From positions 18,803 through 72,851 of the forward strand of contig NZ_CABVHJ010000010.1 in NCBI RefSeq assembly GCF_902497745.1: DNA of 54,049 nt. The letters are read 5' to 3'. A program made the translations under genes and the position numbers. This stretch comes from Pseudomonas fluorescens. Lineage in GTDB: Bacteria; Pseudomonadota; Gammaproteobacteria; Pseudomonadales; Pseudomonadaceae. Each line of letters begins with the position of its first letter. Position 1 is the stretch's first letter. Positions 1-8,187 of this stretch are shown one piece after another. Below the pieces are notes generated by a model. That model was not told where the DNA came from and did not search any database. It saw only the letters and a program-made list of their open reading frames with translations.

Positions 1-108
1 ATCCCAACCCCCCCCCAAAAAACATCGAGAGCTGCTAACGAGCTATCGCTCACCCCGTTGAGTGGTGGAAGAGCGTGCGGTCGGCTTTTGTTTTTTCCCA
101 CGCAAAAG

Positions 109-146
109 AAAACCCCCGGCAAACCTGAGGTCTGTCGGGGGTTTTT
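109..146 (-). terminator. Intrinsic terminator downstream of nrdA
   Basis: A 13-bp stem (AAAACCCCCGGCA against TGTCGGGGGTTTT, one G-T wobble) lies 37 nt beyond the nrdA stop. T-rich stretches flank both sides, so it could work in both directions. The rest of positions 1-182 shows a C-run near the left edge and nothing else I can name. Confidence 0.8.
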
Positions 147-182
147 GATTCAAGCGTCTTGCGGCGCCTGACTCAGCTCAGC

Positions 183-3077
183 TTATTGGCAAGCTTCGCA
201 ATCCGGCTCGTCGATCGCGCAAGCCTTTGGCACTGGAGCAGGACCGGCAGGTGCTGCCAGAACCGAATCGTCGCCGTGGTTGCCGCCGCTGGAAACAGCG
301 TTCAGCTTGCCGGTGTTGATGGTCGACTTCTCGGTGCTGGTCGCGGCCAGGGCACGGAGGTAGTAAGTGGTTTTCAGACCACGGTACCAGGCCATGCGGT
401 AGGTCACGTCGAGCTTCTTGCCCGATGCGCCGGCGATGTACAGGTTCAGCGATTGGGCCTGGTCGATCCACTTCTGACGACGGCTGGCGGCGTCAACGAT
501 CCACTTGGTGTCCACTTCGAACGCGGTCGCGTAGAGCTCTTTGAGTTCTTGCGGGATGCGCTCGATCTGCTGAACCGAACCGTCGTAGTACTTCAGGTCG
601 TTGATCATGACCGAGTCCCACAGACCGCGAGCTTTCAGGTCGCGAACCAGGTACGGGTTGATCACGGTGAATTCGCCCGACAGGTTCGATTTCACATACA
701 GGTTCTGGTAGGTCGGTTCGATCGACTGCGATACGCCAGTGATGTTGGCGATGGTCGCGGTCGGTGCGATGGCCATGATGTTGGAGTTACGAATGCCTTT
801 CTGTACACGGGCGCGAACCGGTGCCCAGTCGAGGGTTTCGTTCAGGTCGACATCGATGTACTTCTGGCCACGGGCTTCGATCAGGATCTGTTGCGAATCC
901 AGCGGCAGAATGCCTTTGGACCACAGCGAACCCTGGAACGTCTCGTACGCGCCGCGCTCGTCAGCCAGGTCGCAGGAAGCCTGGATCGCGTAGTAGCTGA
1001 CCGCTTCCATCGACTTGTCGGCGAACTCGACGGCAGCGTCGGAACCGTAAGGGATGTGCTGCAGGTACAAAGCGTCCTGGAAGCCCATGATGCCCAGACC
1101 GACCGGACGGTGCTTGAAGTTGGAGTTCTTCGCTTGTGGCACCGAGTAGTAGTTGATGTCGATCACGTTATCGAGCATGCGCACGGCGGTGTTCACGGTG
1201 CGTTCCAGCTTGGCGGTGTCCAGCTTGCCGTTGACGATGTGGTTCGGCAGGTTGATCGAGCCCAGGTTGCAAACGGCGATCTCGTCCTTGTTGGTGTTCA
1301 AGGTGATCTCGGTGCACAGGTTCGAGCTGTGAACCACGCCGACGTGCTGCTGCGGGCTGCGCAGGTTGCACGGGTCTTTGAAAGTCAGCCAAGGGTGGCC
1401 GGTTTCAAACAGCATGGAGAGCATTTTGCGCCACAGGTCTTTGGCCTGGATGGTCTTGAACAGTTTGACCTTGCCTGGGTATTCGGTCAGCGCTTCGTAG
1501 TACTCGTAGCGCTCTTCGAAGGCTTTACCGGTCAGGTCGTGCAGGTCCGGCACTTCGGATGGCGAGAACAGGGTCCACTTGCCGTCATCGAAGACGCGCT
1601 TCATGAACAGGTCAGGGATCCAGTTGGCTGTGTTCATGTCGTGGGTACGACGACGATCATCACCGGTGTTCTTGCGCAGTTCGATGAACTCTTCGATGTC
1701 CATGTGCCAGGTTTCCAGGTAGGCACACACAGCGCCTTTGCGCTTGCCACCCTGGTTAACGGCTACCGCGGTGTCGTTCACCACTTTGAGGAACGGAACC
1801 ACGCCTTGCGACTTGCCGTTGGTGCCTTTGATGTACGAACCCAGTGCACGTACCGGCGTCCAGTCGTTGCCCAGACCGCCAGCGAATTTCGACAACATGG
1901 CGTTGTCGTGGATCGCGTGGTAGATGCCCGACAGGTCATCCGGCACGGTGGTCAGGTAGCAGCTCGACAGCTGTGGACGCAGGGTACCGGCGTTGAACAG
2001 GGTCGGAGTCGACGACATGTAGTCGAAGGACGACAGCAGGTTGTAGAACTCGATCGCACGGTCTTCTTTCTGCTTCTCTTCGATCGCCAGGCCCATGGCC
2101 ACGCGCATGAAGAAGATCTGCGGCAGTTCGAAACGCACGCCATCCTTGTGGATGAAGTAACGGTCGTACAGGGTTTGCAGGCCCAGGTAGGTGAATTGCT
2201 GATCACGCTCGTGGTTGATCGCCTTGCCCAGTTTTTCCAGGTCGAAGGTGGCCAGCACAGGGTTCAGCAGTTCGAACTCGATACCTTTGGCGATGTAGGC
2301 CGGCAGTGCCTTGGCGTACAGGTCGACCATTTCGTGGTGAGTGGCGCTTTCGGCCACACCGAGGAAGCCCAGGCCTTCGGCACGCAGGGTGTCCATCAGC
2401 AGGCGGGCGGTCACGAACGAGTAGTTCGGCTCACGCTCAACCAGGGTACGGGCGGTCATCACCAGAGCGGTGTTGACGTCGGTCAGAGCCACGCCGTCAT
2501 AGAGGTTTTTCAGGGTTTCGCGCTGGATCAGGTCGCCATCGACTTCTTCCAGACCTTCGCAGGCTTCGGTGACGATGGTGTTCAGACGACCCATGTCCAG
2601 CGGTGCCAGGCTGCCGTCAGCGCGGGTGATGCGGATCGACGGGTGCGCGTTGACCGCTTCTTCGGCCGGCGCGTGGGCAGCGCGTTCTTTCGAACGACCG
2701 TCACGGTAGATCACGTAGTCGCGCGCAACTTTCTGCTCACCGGCACGCATCAGGGCCAGTTCGACCTGGTCCTGGATTTCTTCGATGTGGATGGTGCCAC
2801 CCGACGGCATGCGACGCTTGAAGGTCGCGGTGACCTGTTCGGTCAGACGGGCCACAGTGTCATGGATTCGCGACGAAGCGGCAGCGGTGCCGCCTTCAAC
2901 TGCGAGGAACGCTTTGGTGATAGCGACGGTGATCTTGTCATCGGTGTAAGGAACGACAGTGCCATTGCGCTTGATCACGCGCAGTTGACCAGGCGCGGTA
3001 GCAGCCAGATCCGAATTCGAATCGGCGGCCTGCGGCAAGGTGCCCTGCGGGTTCTCGCGAGTTGTGTCGGTTTGCAT
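183..3077 (-). CDS. nrdA: Class Ia ribonucleoside-diphosphate reductase, alpha subunit NrdA
   Basis: Large subunit of aerobic ribonucleotide reductase; it makes deoxyribonucleoside diphosphates using the radical held by NrdB. The protein has 964 residues. Two consecutive ATP-cone allosteric domains are visible at the N-terminus ('VIKRNGTVVPY' near residue 35 and 'ITRADGSLAPLD' near 140); a doubled cone is the known Pseudomonas arrangement. Then come the catalytic barrel with 'NLCTEITLNT', the 'SNIMAIAPTATIANITG' loop and the C-terminal redox pair CEAC. ATG 3077 is chosen because a GGAG lies just upstream; an in-frame ATG at 3095 precedes that Shine-Dalgarno and is unlikely. nrdB is not in the window and presumably lies beyond the left edge. 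The control region at 3437-3531 indicates NrdR and DnaA regulation. Confidence 0.97.
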   Translation of the reverse strand: MQTDTTRENPQGTLPQAADSNSDLAATAPGQLRVIKRNGTVVPYTDDKITVAITKAFLAVEGGTAAASSRIHDTVARLTEQVTATFKRRMPSGGTIHIEEIQDQVELALMRAGEQKVARDYVIYRDGRSKERAAHAPAEEAVNAHPSIRITRADGSLAPLDMGRLNTIVTEACEGLEEVDGDLIQRETLKNLYDGVALTDVNTALVMTARTLVEREPNYSFVTARLLMDTLRAEGLGFLGVAESATHHEMVDLYAKALPAYIAKGIEFELLNPVLATFDLEKLGKAINHERDQQFTYLGLQTLYDRYFIHKDGVRFELPQIFFMRVAMGLAIEEKQKEDRAIEFYNLLSSFDYMSSTPTLFNAGTLRPQLSSCYLTTVPDDLSGIYHAIHDNAMLSKFAGGLGNDWTPVRALGSYIKGTNGKSQGVVPFLKVVNDTAVAVNQGGKRKGAVCAYLETWHMDIEEFIELRKNTGDDRRRTHDMNTANWIPDLFMKRVFDDGKWTLFSPSEVPDLHDLTGKAFEERYEYYEALTEYPGKVKLFKTIQAKDLWRKMLSMLFETGHPWLTFKDPCNLRSPQQHVGVVHSSNLCTEITLNTNKDEIAVCNLGSINLPNHIVNGKLDTAKLERTVNTAVRMLDNVIDINYYSVPQAKNSNFKHRPVGLGIMGFQDALYLQHIPYGSDAAVEFADKSMEAVSYYAIQASCDLADERGAYETFQGSLWSKGILPLDSQQILIEARGQKYIDVDLNETLDWAPVRARVQKGIRNSNIMAIAPTATIANITGVSQSIEPTYQNLYVKSNLSGEFTVINPYLVRDLKARGLWDSVMINDLKYYDGSVQQIERIPQELKELYATAFEVDTKWIVDAASRRQKWIDQAQSLNLYIAGASGKKLDVTYRMAWYRGLKTTYYLRALAATSTEKSTINTGKLNAVSSGGNHGDDSVLAAPAGPAPVPKACAIDEPDCEACQ

Positions 3078-3436
3078 GGGGGGTGGTCTCCACATTCTCT
3101 ATGTTTGTTTGGCACCGTCATGGTGCTCACCGTTCTGTACCGAAGCACTGCAACCGACAAGCGTCGGCGTAACAACTTCGGAACAGTAGGAAAAAGGCTT
3201 GTAACGCCGCATCCTTGCCGAAGTCTTTGGCGCCGAGCCAAGGCTCGAGCCAAACTCCTTCCAGGGTGACAGTAATGACTGCAACACCCGTACCGTTCCG
3301 GTCGTTTCCGACCCAAAAAACGGTGCCATCCGCAAGTGCGGTTTGGGCTTTGAAAAACTTGCTTGGTTCAACCGGAAACTGGCAATAAAGCACTTGAGTT
3401 TCAGGCCCTAAATGTGGTTGGGCGTTTGAGCGGAAA

Positions 3437-3484
3437 ACCCCATATGTAGGGTCTCTCCTCGCGCCGTGCTACAAGATAATGCGT
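3437..3484 (-). promoter_or_regulatory. Pair of NrdR boxes upstream of nrdA
   Basis: Two 16-bp imperfect palindromes resemble the NrdR consensus acaCwAtATaTwGtgt. Box 1 at 3437-3452 (ACCCCATATGTAGGGT) matches about 12 of 16 positions. Box 2 at 3469-3484, read on the minus strand as ACGCATTATCTTGTAG, matches about 11 of 16. Exactly 16 bp separate them, giving a 32-bp repeat, which is the three-turn spacing known for NrdR pairs. Box 2 overlaps the predicted -10, which suits repression. Confidence 0.7.
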
Positions 3485-3501
3485 TTCACGGGTGCTTGCA
3501 A
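3473..3501 (-). promoter_or_regulatory. Predicted sigma-70 promoter of nrdA
   Basis: On the minus strand, -35 TTGCAA (3501-3496), a 17-bp spacer and -10 TATCTT (3478-3473) form a plausible sigma-70 promoter. Transcription would start near 3466 and leave a leader of about 390 nt before the nrdA ATG. Confidence 0.55.
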
Positions 3502-3510
3502 CGTACTAGC

Positions 3511-3531
3511 TGTGGATAAACCTGTGCGTAA
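3511..3531 (-). promoter_or_regulatory. DnaA boxes upstream of nrdA
   Basis: TGTGGATAA at 3511-3519 is the exact complement of the high-affinity DnaA box TTATCCACA. A second copy, TGTGCGTAA at 3523-3531, has one mismatch and the same orientation, 12 bp away. DnaA boxes upstream of nrdAB are known in E. coli, where DnaA ties dNTP supply to replication; the same role here is inferred. Confidence 0.55.
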
Positions 3532-3685
3532 ATTGTGTAAGAAATCCGGAATTCGCGTGTAGGCCGCGAACCTGCTGAGCTAGACCGTCTGTCACCGTTT
3601 TTTCACCGGGAAAAACGCTTCAGCGGATTTTTAAGGGCGCGAACCCTATCACAAAAAACCGCCTTGTCCGAACGCATTTACCGAC

Positions 3686-3714
3686 TTGTGTTCTGGCTGT
3701 ACGCCGTTTATACA
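3686..3714 (+). promoter_or_regulatory. Predicted sigma-70 promoter of the RstA-like regulator
   Basis: -35 TTGTGT (3686-3691), a 17-bp spacer and -10 TATACA (3709-3714). The transcript would start near 3721 and run through the REPIN at 3780-3869 before the GTG at 3931. Confidence 0.5.
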
Positions 3715-3779
3715 ATCGGCCCATGCACAGGCATTCTTATCCTCCAGAAACATGACAAAAGGACGGGGGAATTCAAAAT

Positions 3780-3869
3780 TGTGGGAGCGAGCCTGCTCAC
3801 GAATGCGTCGTTAGGTTCAGCATCGATGTTGAGTGATCCGACGCTTTCGCGAGCAGGCTCGCTCCCACA
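3780..3869. repeat. REPIN (paired REP palindromes), between promoter and RstA-like gene
   Basis: Two REP arms face each other: GTGGGAGCGAGCCTGCTC at the left and GAGCAGGCTCGCTCCCAC at the right, separated by a loop. The left arm has one change (CTCACGAA for CTCGCGAA). Both arms carry the CTG/CAG variant. It sits in the predicted 5' leader of the downstream gene. Confidence 0.9.
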
Positions 3870-3930
3870 GGGATTGTGTCGAGTCAGATGTTCTTCCTTT
3901 ATTAATAACAATAGAAAGCAGAGGTCACCG

Positions 3931-4653
3931 GTGGAGCAACAAGCCTTTCAGGTATTGATCGTCGAGGATGACCAGCGACTGGCCGAACTGACGCGTGACT
4001 ACCTGCAAGCCAATGGATTGCGCGTGGACATCGAAGGCAACGGTGCGCTGGCCGCAGCGCGGATCATCAAGGAGCAGCCGGACCTGGTGATCCTCGACCT
4101 GATGTTGCCCGGCGAAGATGGCCTGAGCATTTGCCGCAAGGTGCGCAATCAGTACGACGGGCCGATCCTGATGCTCACCGCACGCACCGACGATGCCGAT
4201 CAGATCCAGGGCCTCGACCTCGGTGCCGACGATTACGTGTGCAAACCGGTGCGCCCACGCCTGTTGCTGGCGCGAATCCAGGCGTTACTGCGACGTAGCG
4301 ACACACCTGAACCGGTCACCGAAAAATCCCGCCGTCTGCAGTTCGGCCCGCTGGTGGTCGACAACGCCTTGCGCGAGGCGTGGCTGAGCGACAACGGCAT
4401 CGAGCTGACCAGCGCCGAATTCGACCTGCTCTGGCTGCTGGTGTCCAACGCCGGGCGCATTCTGTCCCGCGAAGAAATCTTCACCGCACTGCGCGGTATC
4501 GGCTACGACGGACAGGACCGTTCGATTGATGTGCGCATTTCGCGGATCCGCCCGAAAATCGGCGACGACCCCGACCATCCGCGCCTGATCAAGACCATCC
4601 GCAGCAAAGGTTATCTGTTCGTTCCTGAAGCCTGCGTAGACCTGCCGCTGTGA
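3931..4653 (+). CDS. OmpR-family response regulator (RstA-like)
   Basis: DNA-binding response regulator of 240 residues that partners the kinase immediately downstream. The receiver domain (about residues 6-122) has the acidic pair D13/D14, phospho-acceptor D56 in 'LVILDLMLPG', T83 and K105; a winged-helix OmpR/PhoB effector domain follows (about 135-235) and ends in 'IRSKGYLFVPE'. GTG 3931 is selected because AGAGG lies 6 nt upstream and the receiver fold begins directly after it; the reading frame extends further upstream only through the REPIN. The neighbourhood (divergent nrdA, coupled RstB-like kinase) matches PAO1 PA1157/PA1158 as I recall it. The regulated genes are unknown. Confidence 0.93.
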   Translation: MEQQAFQVLIVEDDQRLAELTRDYLQANGLRVDIEGNGALAAARIIKEQPDLVILDLMLPGEDGLSICRKVRNQYDGPILMLTARTDDADQIQGLDLGADDYVCKPVRPRLLLARIQALLRRSDTPEPVTEKSRRLQFGPLVVDNALREAWLSDNGIELTSAEFDLLWLLVSNAGRILSREEIFTALRGIGYDGQDRSIDVRISRIRPKIGDDPDHPRLIKTIRSKGYLFVPEACVDLPL

Positions 4654-6260
4654 ACTCGATCTTCCTGCGCATCTACGGCGGCATGTGCGCAGCGATCATT
4701 CTGGTGGCGGTGCTCGGCGTGCTGGCGCTGAATCTGCTCAATCAGGTGCGCAGCGAGCAGTATCGCGAGCGGCTGGCCCACGGCACGTTTTCGCTGATGG
4801 CCGACAACCTGCAACCGATGAACGAAACCGAGCGCCATCGTGCGCTGTTGGTGTGGGAGCGGTTGCTGGGGATTCCGCTGGCGCTGAAGAAATTTGCCGA
4901 AACCGATCTTGATCTGTCCCAGCGCACTCGCGTGCAGCGTGGCCAGGCGTTGGTCGAGCAGACCGGGCCGCACGCGGCGAAAGTCTATCGAATGGTCAGC
5001 GACAAAGAGCAGTTGGTTCTCACCGGCGAAGTGCAGCAGATCAGCGAGCAACTGGCGCGCGCGACCATTTACCTGCTGGCCGATGAACTGGTGCGCGTAC
5101 CGGTCGGCGAACAACCCAAGCGCCTTGCACAGATAAAGGAAGAGAAGGGCTTCGGTTTCGATCTGCGCCTGGTCACGGTGAACGACGCTGACATGGACGA
5201 AGACCAGAGTCGCCGCGTGGCCGAAGGCGACACGGTCATGGCATTGGGCAAGGGTGGCGACTCGATCCGCGTATTTGCCGGAATGGTCGGCACGCCATGG
5301 GTACTGGAAATCGGGCCGTTGTATCAGATGAACCCGTATCCGCCGGAATGGCTGGTGCTGATTGCGGCGCTCGGCCTGACCCTGATCGGCCTCATTGTTT
5401 ATCTGTTGGTGCGTCAGCTCGAGCGCCGTTTGCGCGGCCTTGAAGCGGCGGCCACGCGGATTGCCAAGGGCAGTCTGGAAACCCGTGTGCCGGCGCGCGG
5501 TGCCGACTCGGTCGGGCGTCTGGCGGCGGCGTTCAACGGTATGGCCGAGCACTTGCAACAGTTGCTGGCAATCCAGCGCGAATTGGTGCGAGCGGTCTCT
5601 CATGAACTTCGCACGCCGGTGGCGCGTCTGCGTTTCGGTCTGGAAATGATCGGCTCGGCGACCACCCCGCAAGCGCTGGAGAAATACCGCGAAGGCATGG
5701 ATCACGACATTGAAGACCTCGATAAGCTGGTCGACGAGATGCTCACCTATGCGCGCCTGGAGCAGGGCTCGCCGGCGCTGACGTTCCAGCGCATCGATCT
5801 GGATGCGCTGGTTAATCAGGTGATCGAGGAACTGGCGCCGTTGCGCGCCGAGGTCACGGTGCAGCGGGGATTGTGCCTGTCTGCTGCGGATAACGATGAT
5901 GCCTGGGTCGAAGCTGAGCCACGCTATCTGCACCGCGCATTGCAGAATCTGGTGAGCAACGCCATGCGTCATGCGCGTTCGAGCGTGACGGTGAGTTATC
6001 AGGTCGGGCAATTGCGCTGTCGCGTGGATGTCGAGGATGACGGCCCGGGCGTGCCGGAAGTGGCGTGGGAGCGGATTTTCACGCCATTTCTGCGCCTGGA
6101 CGACAGTCGCACGCGGGCGTCGGGCGGGCATGGTCTGGGCTTGTCGATTGTGCGGCGGATCATTCACTGGCATGACGGTCGGGCGATTATTGGCAAGAGC
6201 AAGAGTCTGGGTGGGGCTTGCTTTAGCCTGAGCTGGCCGAGGAATCAGGAACGCCGGTAA
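4650..6260 (+). CDS. Sensor histidine kinase (RstB-like)
   Basis: Membrane sensor kinase, 536 residues, for the adjacent regulator. Its GTG overlaps the regulator's stop by 4 bp (GTGA), so translation is probably coupled. Order: TM1 (about 10-30), a periplasmic sensor region of about 200 residues, TM2 (about 230-255), HAMP, dimerisation/phosphoacceptor helix with H318 in 'AVSHELRTPVARLRF', then the ATPase domain with N box 'LQNLVSNAMRHA', G1 'VEDDGPGV' and G2 'GGHGLGLSIV'. The 'RTPVARLRFGLEM' stretch is characteristic of RstB-type kinases. The signal is not known. A REPIN follows 22 nt after the stop. Confidence 0.93.
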   Translation: MNSIFLRIYGGMCAAIILVAVLGVLALNLLNQVRSEQYRERLAHGTFSLMADNLQPMNETERHRALLVWERLLGIPLALKKFAETDLDLSQRTRVQRGQALVEQTGPHAAKVYRMVSDKEQLVLTGEVQQISEQLARATIYLLADELVRVPVGEQPKRLAQIKEEKGFGFDLRLVTVNDADMDEDQSRRVAEGDTVMALGKGGDSIRVFAGMVGTPWVLEIGPLYQMNPYPPEWLVLIAALGLTLIGLIVYLLVRQLERRLRGLEAAATRIAKGSLETRVPARGADSVGRLAAAFNGMAEHLQQLLAIQRELVRAVSHELRTPVARLRFGLEMIGSATTPQALEKYREGMDHDIEDLDKLVDEMLTYARLEQGSPALTFQRIDLDALVNQVIEELAPLRAEVTVQRGLCLSAADNDDAWVEAEPRYLHRALQNLVSNAMRHARSSVTVSYQVGQLRCRVDVEDDGPGVPEVAWERIFTPFLRLDDSRTRASGGHGLGLSIVRRIIHWHDGRAIIGKSKSLGGACFSLSWPRNQERR

Positions 6261-6282
6261 TTCTTGTGTTGGCCGCGATGCC

Positions 6283-6355
6283 GCCTTCGCGAGCAAGCTC
6301 GCTCCCACATTTGAAATGCGGTTTCCTGTGGGAGCGAGCTTGCTCGCGAAGAGGC
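6283..6355. repeat. REPIN between RstB-like kinase and pcpS
   Basis: Two REP arms in the back-to-back arrangement (CTTCGCGAGCAAGCTCGCTCCCACA, about 17 nt, then TGTGGGAGCGAGCTTGCTCGCGAAG). Both arms carry the TTG/AAG variant. It separates convergent genes and may act as a bidirectional transcript end. Confidence 0.9.
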
Positions 6356-6376
6356 CCTTGCAGGCACCGAAAGATT

Positions 6377-7102
6377 TCAGGCCTTGATGCTGACCAGACT
6401 CAACAACTGCCCATCCTGCACCCCGAACTGCGCGTCCAGTTCAGTGCCGTTGCGCCACTCGGCCGACAAGTCCGTCAGCAGCCGCAAGCGCACATGGCCC
6501 GCTTCAGTCCATTCCAGCACTTCAGCATGCTCGAAATAAAAGCGCTGCTGCACAATCGGATACAGCGCTTTGAACAGACTTTCTTTCACCGAAAACGTCA
6601 GCGTCACCCACAACGCCAACTGATCTCGTGAGGCGGCCGTCATGCGCTGCATTTCGGGTGGTGTCAGAATCTCCCCCGCCAGGCGCTCGGCGCGTTCGGT
6701 ATTGAGCAGGTTTTCCAGGTCCATGCCCAAACCGCGCCAGTGTTGCTTGTTGGCGACAATCGCTGCCGCGCGTCCGGTGCTGTGGGTGATCGAGCCGCAA
6801 ATGTGCGCGGGCCATATCGGCGCGCGATCTGCACCAATCGCCGGAACCACGCCGCTGCCTTCCAGTTGCTGCAAGGCCTCCCGGGCGCAGATCCGGCCGG
6901 CCAGAAATTCCGCCTGACGCTTGGCCACCGAACGCTGAATGCTTGGCGGCGCAACCACGGCGCTGCGTTGAAAATCATCGCCAAGCAGTTGAGCAGGATC
7001 GAAGTGGGTGCTGAGCAGCACGGTGTCGGCCAATACCGTCGGCAACGGCCAGTGGCTGTCGAGCGCGGTGCAGCAGGCGGGGAGAGTGGGGGTGAGATTC
7101 AT
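6377..7102 (-). CDS. pcpS: 4'-phosphopantetheinyl transferase (EntD/PcpS type)
   Basis: Transfers the 4'-phosphopantetheine arm of CoA to carrier proteins of fatty acid, siderophore or other synthases. 241 residues. The family signatures are present: 'LGMDLEN' (Mg-binding Asp) near residue 130 and 'FSVKESLFKALYP' (the F-S-x-K-E-S-x-x-K motif) near 180. In P. aeruginosa a single such enzyme, PcpS, serves both primary and secondary metabolism, and its neighbour there is also a dienelactone-hydrolase-like gene, as here. ATG 7102 is taken as start; ATG 7111 three codons upstream is equally possible because neither has a strong Shine-Dalgarno. The frame beyond that is only REP sequence. REPINs flank both ends. 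Confidence 0.9.
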   Translation of the reverse strand: MNLTPTLPACCTALDSHWPLPTVLADTVLLSTHFDPAQLLGDDFQRSAVVAPPSIQRSVAKRQAEFLAGRICAREALQQLEGSGVVPAIGADRAPIWPAHICGSITHSTGRAAAIVANKQHWRGLGMDLENLLNTERAERLAGEILTPPEMQRMTAASRDQLALWVTLTFSVKESLFKALYPIVQQRFYFEHAEVLEWTEAGHVRLRLLTDLSAEWRNGTELDAQFGVQDGQLLSLVSIKA

Positions 7103-7151
7103 GGCGGGCATTTTGCCGGTTAGTCGGGCCAAGGTCGAGATTGGCGGTGAA

Positions 7152-7233
7152 GCTTTCGCGAGCAGGCTCGCTCCCACACTGGATCTATGCCGCCCAGAAG
7201 ATCCCCTGTGGGAGCGAGCCTGCTCGCGAAGGC
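7152..7233. repeat. REPIN between pcpS and dienelactone hydrolase gene
   Basis: Back-to-back REP arms (CTTTCGCGAGCAGGCTCGCTC ends at 7178; the second arm runs 7207-7233) with a 28-nt spacer. Both arms carry the CTG/CAG variant. Confidence 0.9.
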
Positions 7234-7252
7234 CGCGCCGCGGTGTTCCTGT

Positions 7253-8044
7253 TCAGCCAAAGATTTTCTGCAAGAACGCTTTCATGTCCGCCCAGGATTT
7301 TTCATCCGCTGCCTTGTTGTACCCGATGTCCGGGCCACCGTGCTCGCCATGGCTCAGGCGATCGGCATCCGGATTGGTAAAACCGTGCTTGGCGCCATCC
7401 AGACTAACGAACTTGTAGTCAGCCCCGGCCTTGTCCATTTCCGCCTTGAACGCCGTGACGTTGTCCGCCGTAACCATGCTGTCCAGCGCGCCATGCTCGA
7501 CCAGAATCTTCGCCTTCACGCTGCCAGGCGTTGCCGGCGTTTTCGTCGCCAGTGCACCGTGGAAACTCACCACACCCGCCAGCGGCACACCCTGTCGCGC
7601 CGCGTTCAACACCACCGCACCGCCGAAGCAGTAACCGATGGCGGCAATTTTATTCACGTCGGTCTGCGCCTGCTTCTTCAACAAATCCAGCCCGGCCTCA
7701 AATCGCTTGCTGGAAGCCGCCGCATCCTGAGTCGCCGCCTGCATGAACGCCATCGCGTCTTTCGGGTGCTCGGTGTTCTTGCCTTCGCCGTACATATCGA
7801 TCGCCAGAGCGCTGTAGCCGAGTGCAGCCAGATCCCGCGCGCGGCGCTTGGCGTAATCGTTCAGGCCCCACCATTCGTGCACCACGACGACACCCGGACG
7901 CTTGCCTTTGATGGCGTCGTCATAGGCGTAGTAGCCGATCAGCTTTGTGCCATCGGCACTTTGGTAGGGAATTTCCTCGGTCTTGATCGCAGCCTGAGTG
8001 AGGCTGCTGACGGCCAGCAAGGTGAGGGCAAGGAACAGGCGCAT
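7253..8044 (-). CDS. Secreted dienelactone-hydrolase-family protein
   Basis: Alpha/beta hydrolase of 263 residues with a signal peptide (residues 1-18, 'MRLFLALTLLAVSSLTQA'), so it probably acts in the periplasm. The Cys-Asp-His triad of the family is visible: C139 in 'GYCFGG', D188 in 'HGALDSMV' and H220 in 'AKHGFTN'. The substrate cannot be inferred; most family members in this context are not true dienelactone hydrolases. ATG 8044 is chosen because AGGAG lies 8 nt upstream; an upstream TTG is unsupported. The gene is divergent from oprH, so the PhoP-type repeats at 8092-8119 lie in the shared intergenic region and could also affect it. Confidence 0.9.
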   Translation of the reverse strand: MRLFLALTLLAVSSLTQAAIKTEEIPYQSADGTKLIGYYAYDDAIKGKRPGVVVVHEWWGLNDYAKRRARDLAALGYSALAIDMYGEGKNTEHPKDAMAFMQAATQDAAASSKRFEAGLDLLKKQAQTDVNKIAAIGYCFGGAVVLNAARQGVPLAGVVSFHGALATKTPATPGSVKAKILVEHGALDSMVTADNVTAFKAEMDKAGADYKFVSLDGAKHGFTNPDADRLSHGEHGGPDIGYNKAADEKSWADMKAFLQKIFG

Positions 8045-8091
8045 GGTCGGGTCTCCTGACAATAAAAGGTCAGATCAGCCTAGTTCATTTG

Positions 8092-8119
8092 GTTCAGGTC
8101 AGGTTCAGAGACGGTTCAG
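8092..8119 (+). promoter_or_regulatory. Triple PhoP-type direct repeat upstream of oprH
   Basis: GTTCAG occurs at 8092, 8103 and 8114, an exact 11-bp period that places all copies on one face of the helix. PhoP-family regulators bind tandem hexamers with this period, and oprH-phoP-phoQ is autoregulated by PhoP in P. aeruginosa. A looser GTTCAT lies at 8083. No strong -10 is evident; TAACCT at 8142 is a candidate. Confidence 0.7.
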
Positions 8120-8187
8120 GGGCGGTACAGGGGAGGGTCAGTAACCTTGCGCCATACCCAAACAGCACTGTGAAAGAGGAAATACCC

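Noticed and set aside
159..3269. 1036-codon plus-strand open frame
   Set aside because: It lies antisense to nrdA and has a composition typical of the complement of high-GC coding sequence (His/Val/Gln/Arg rich); nrdA is certain.
3127..3393. 88-codon GTG frame in the nrdA leader
   Set aside because: No Shine-Dalgarno, mixed codon usage with much lower third-position GC than the neighbours, and no recognisable family; kept only as a comment on the leader.
3078..3466. Cobalamin riboswitch before nrdA
   Set aside because: Some ribonucleotide reductase genes carry one, but no B12-box-like GCCACTG or matching helix layout is visible.
4611..6308. 565-codon minus-strand open frame
   Set aside because: Antisense shadow of the RstB-like kinase, beginning in a REP.
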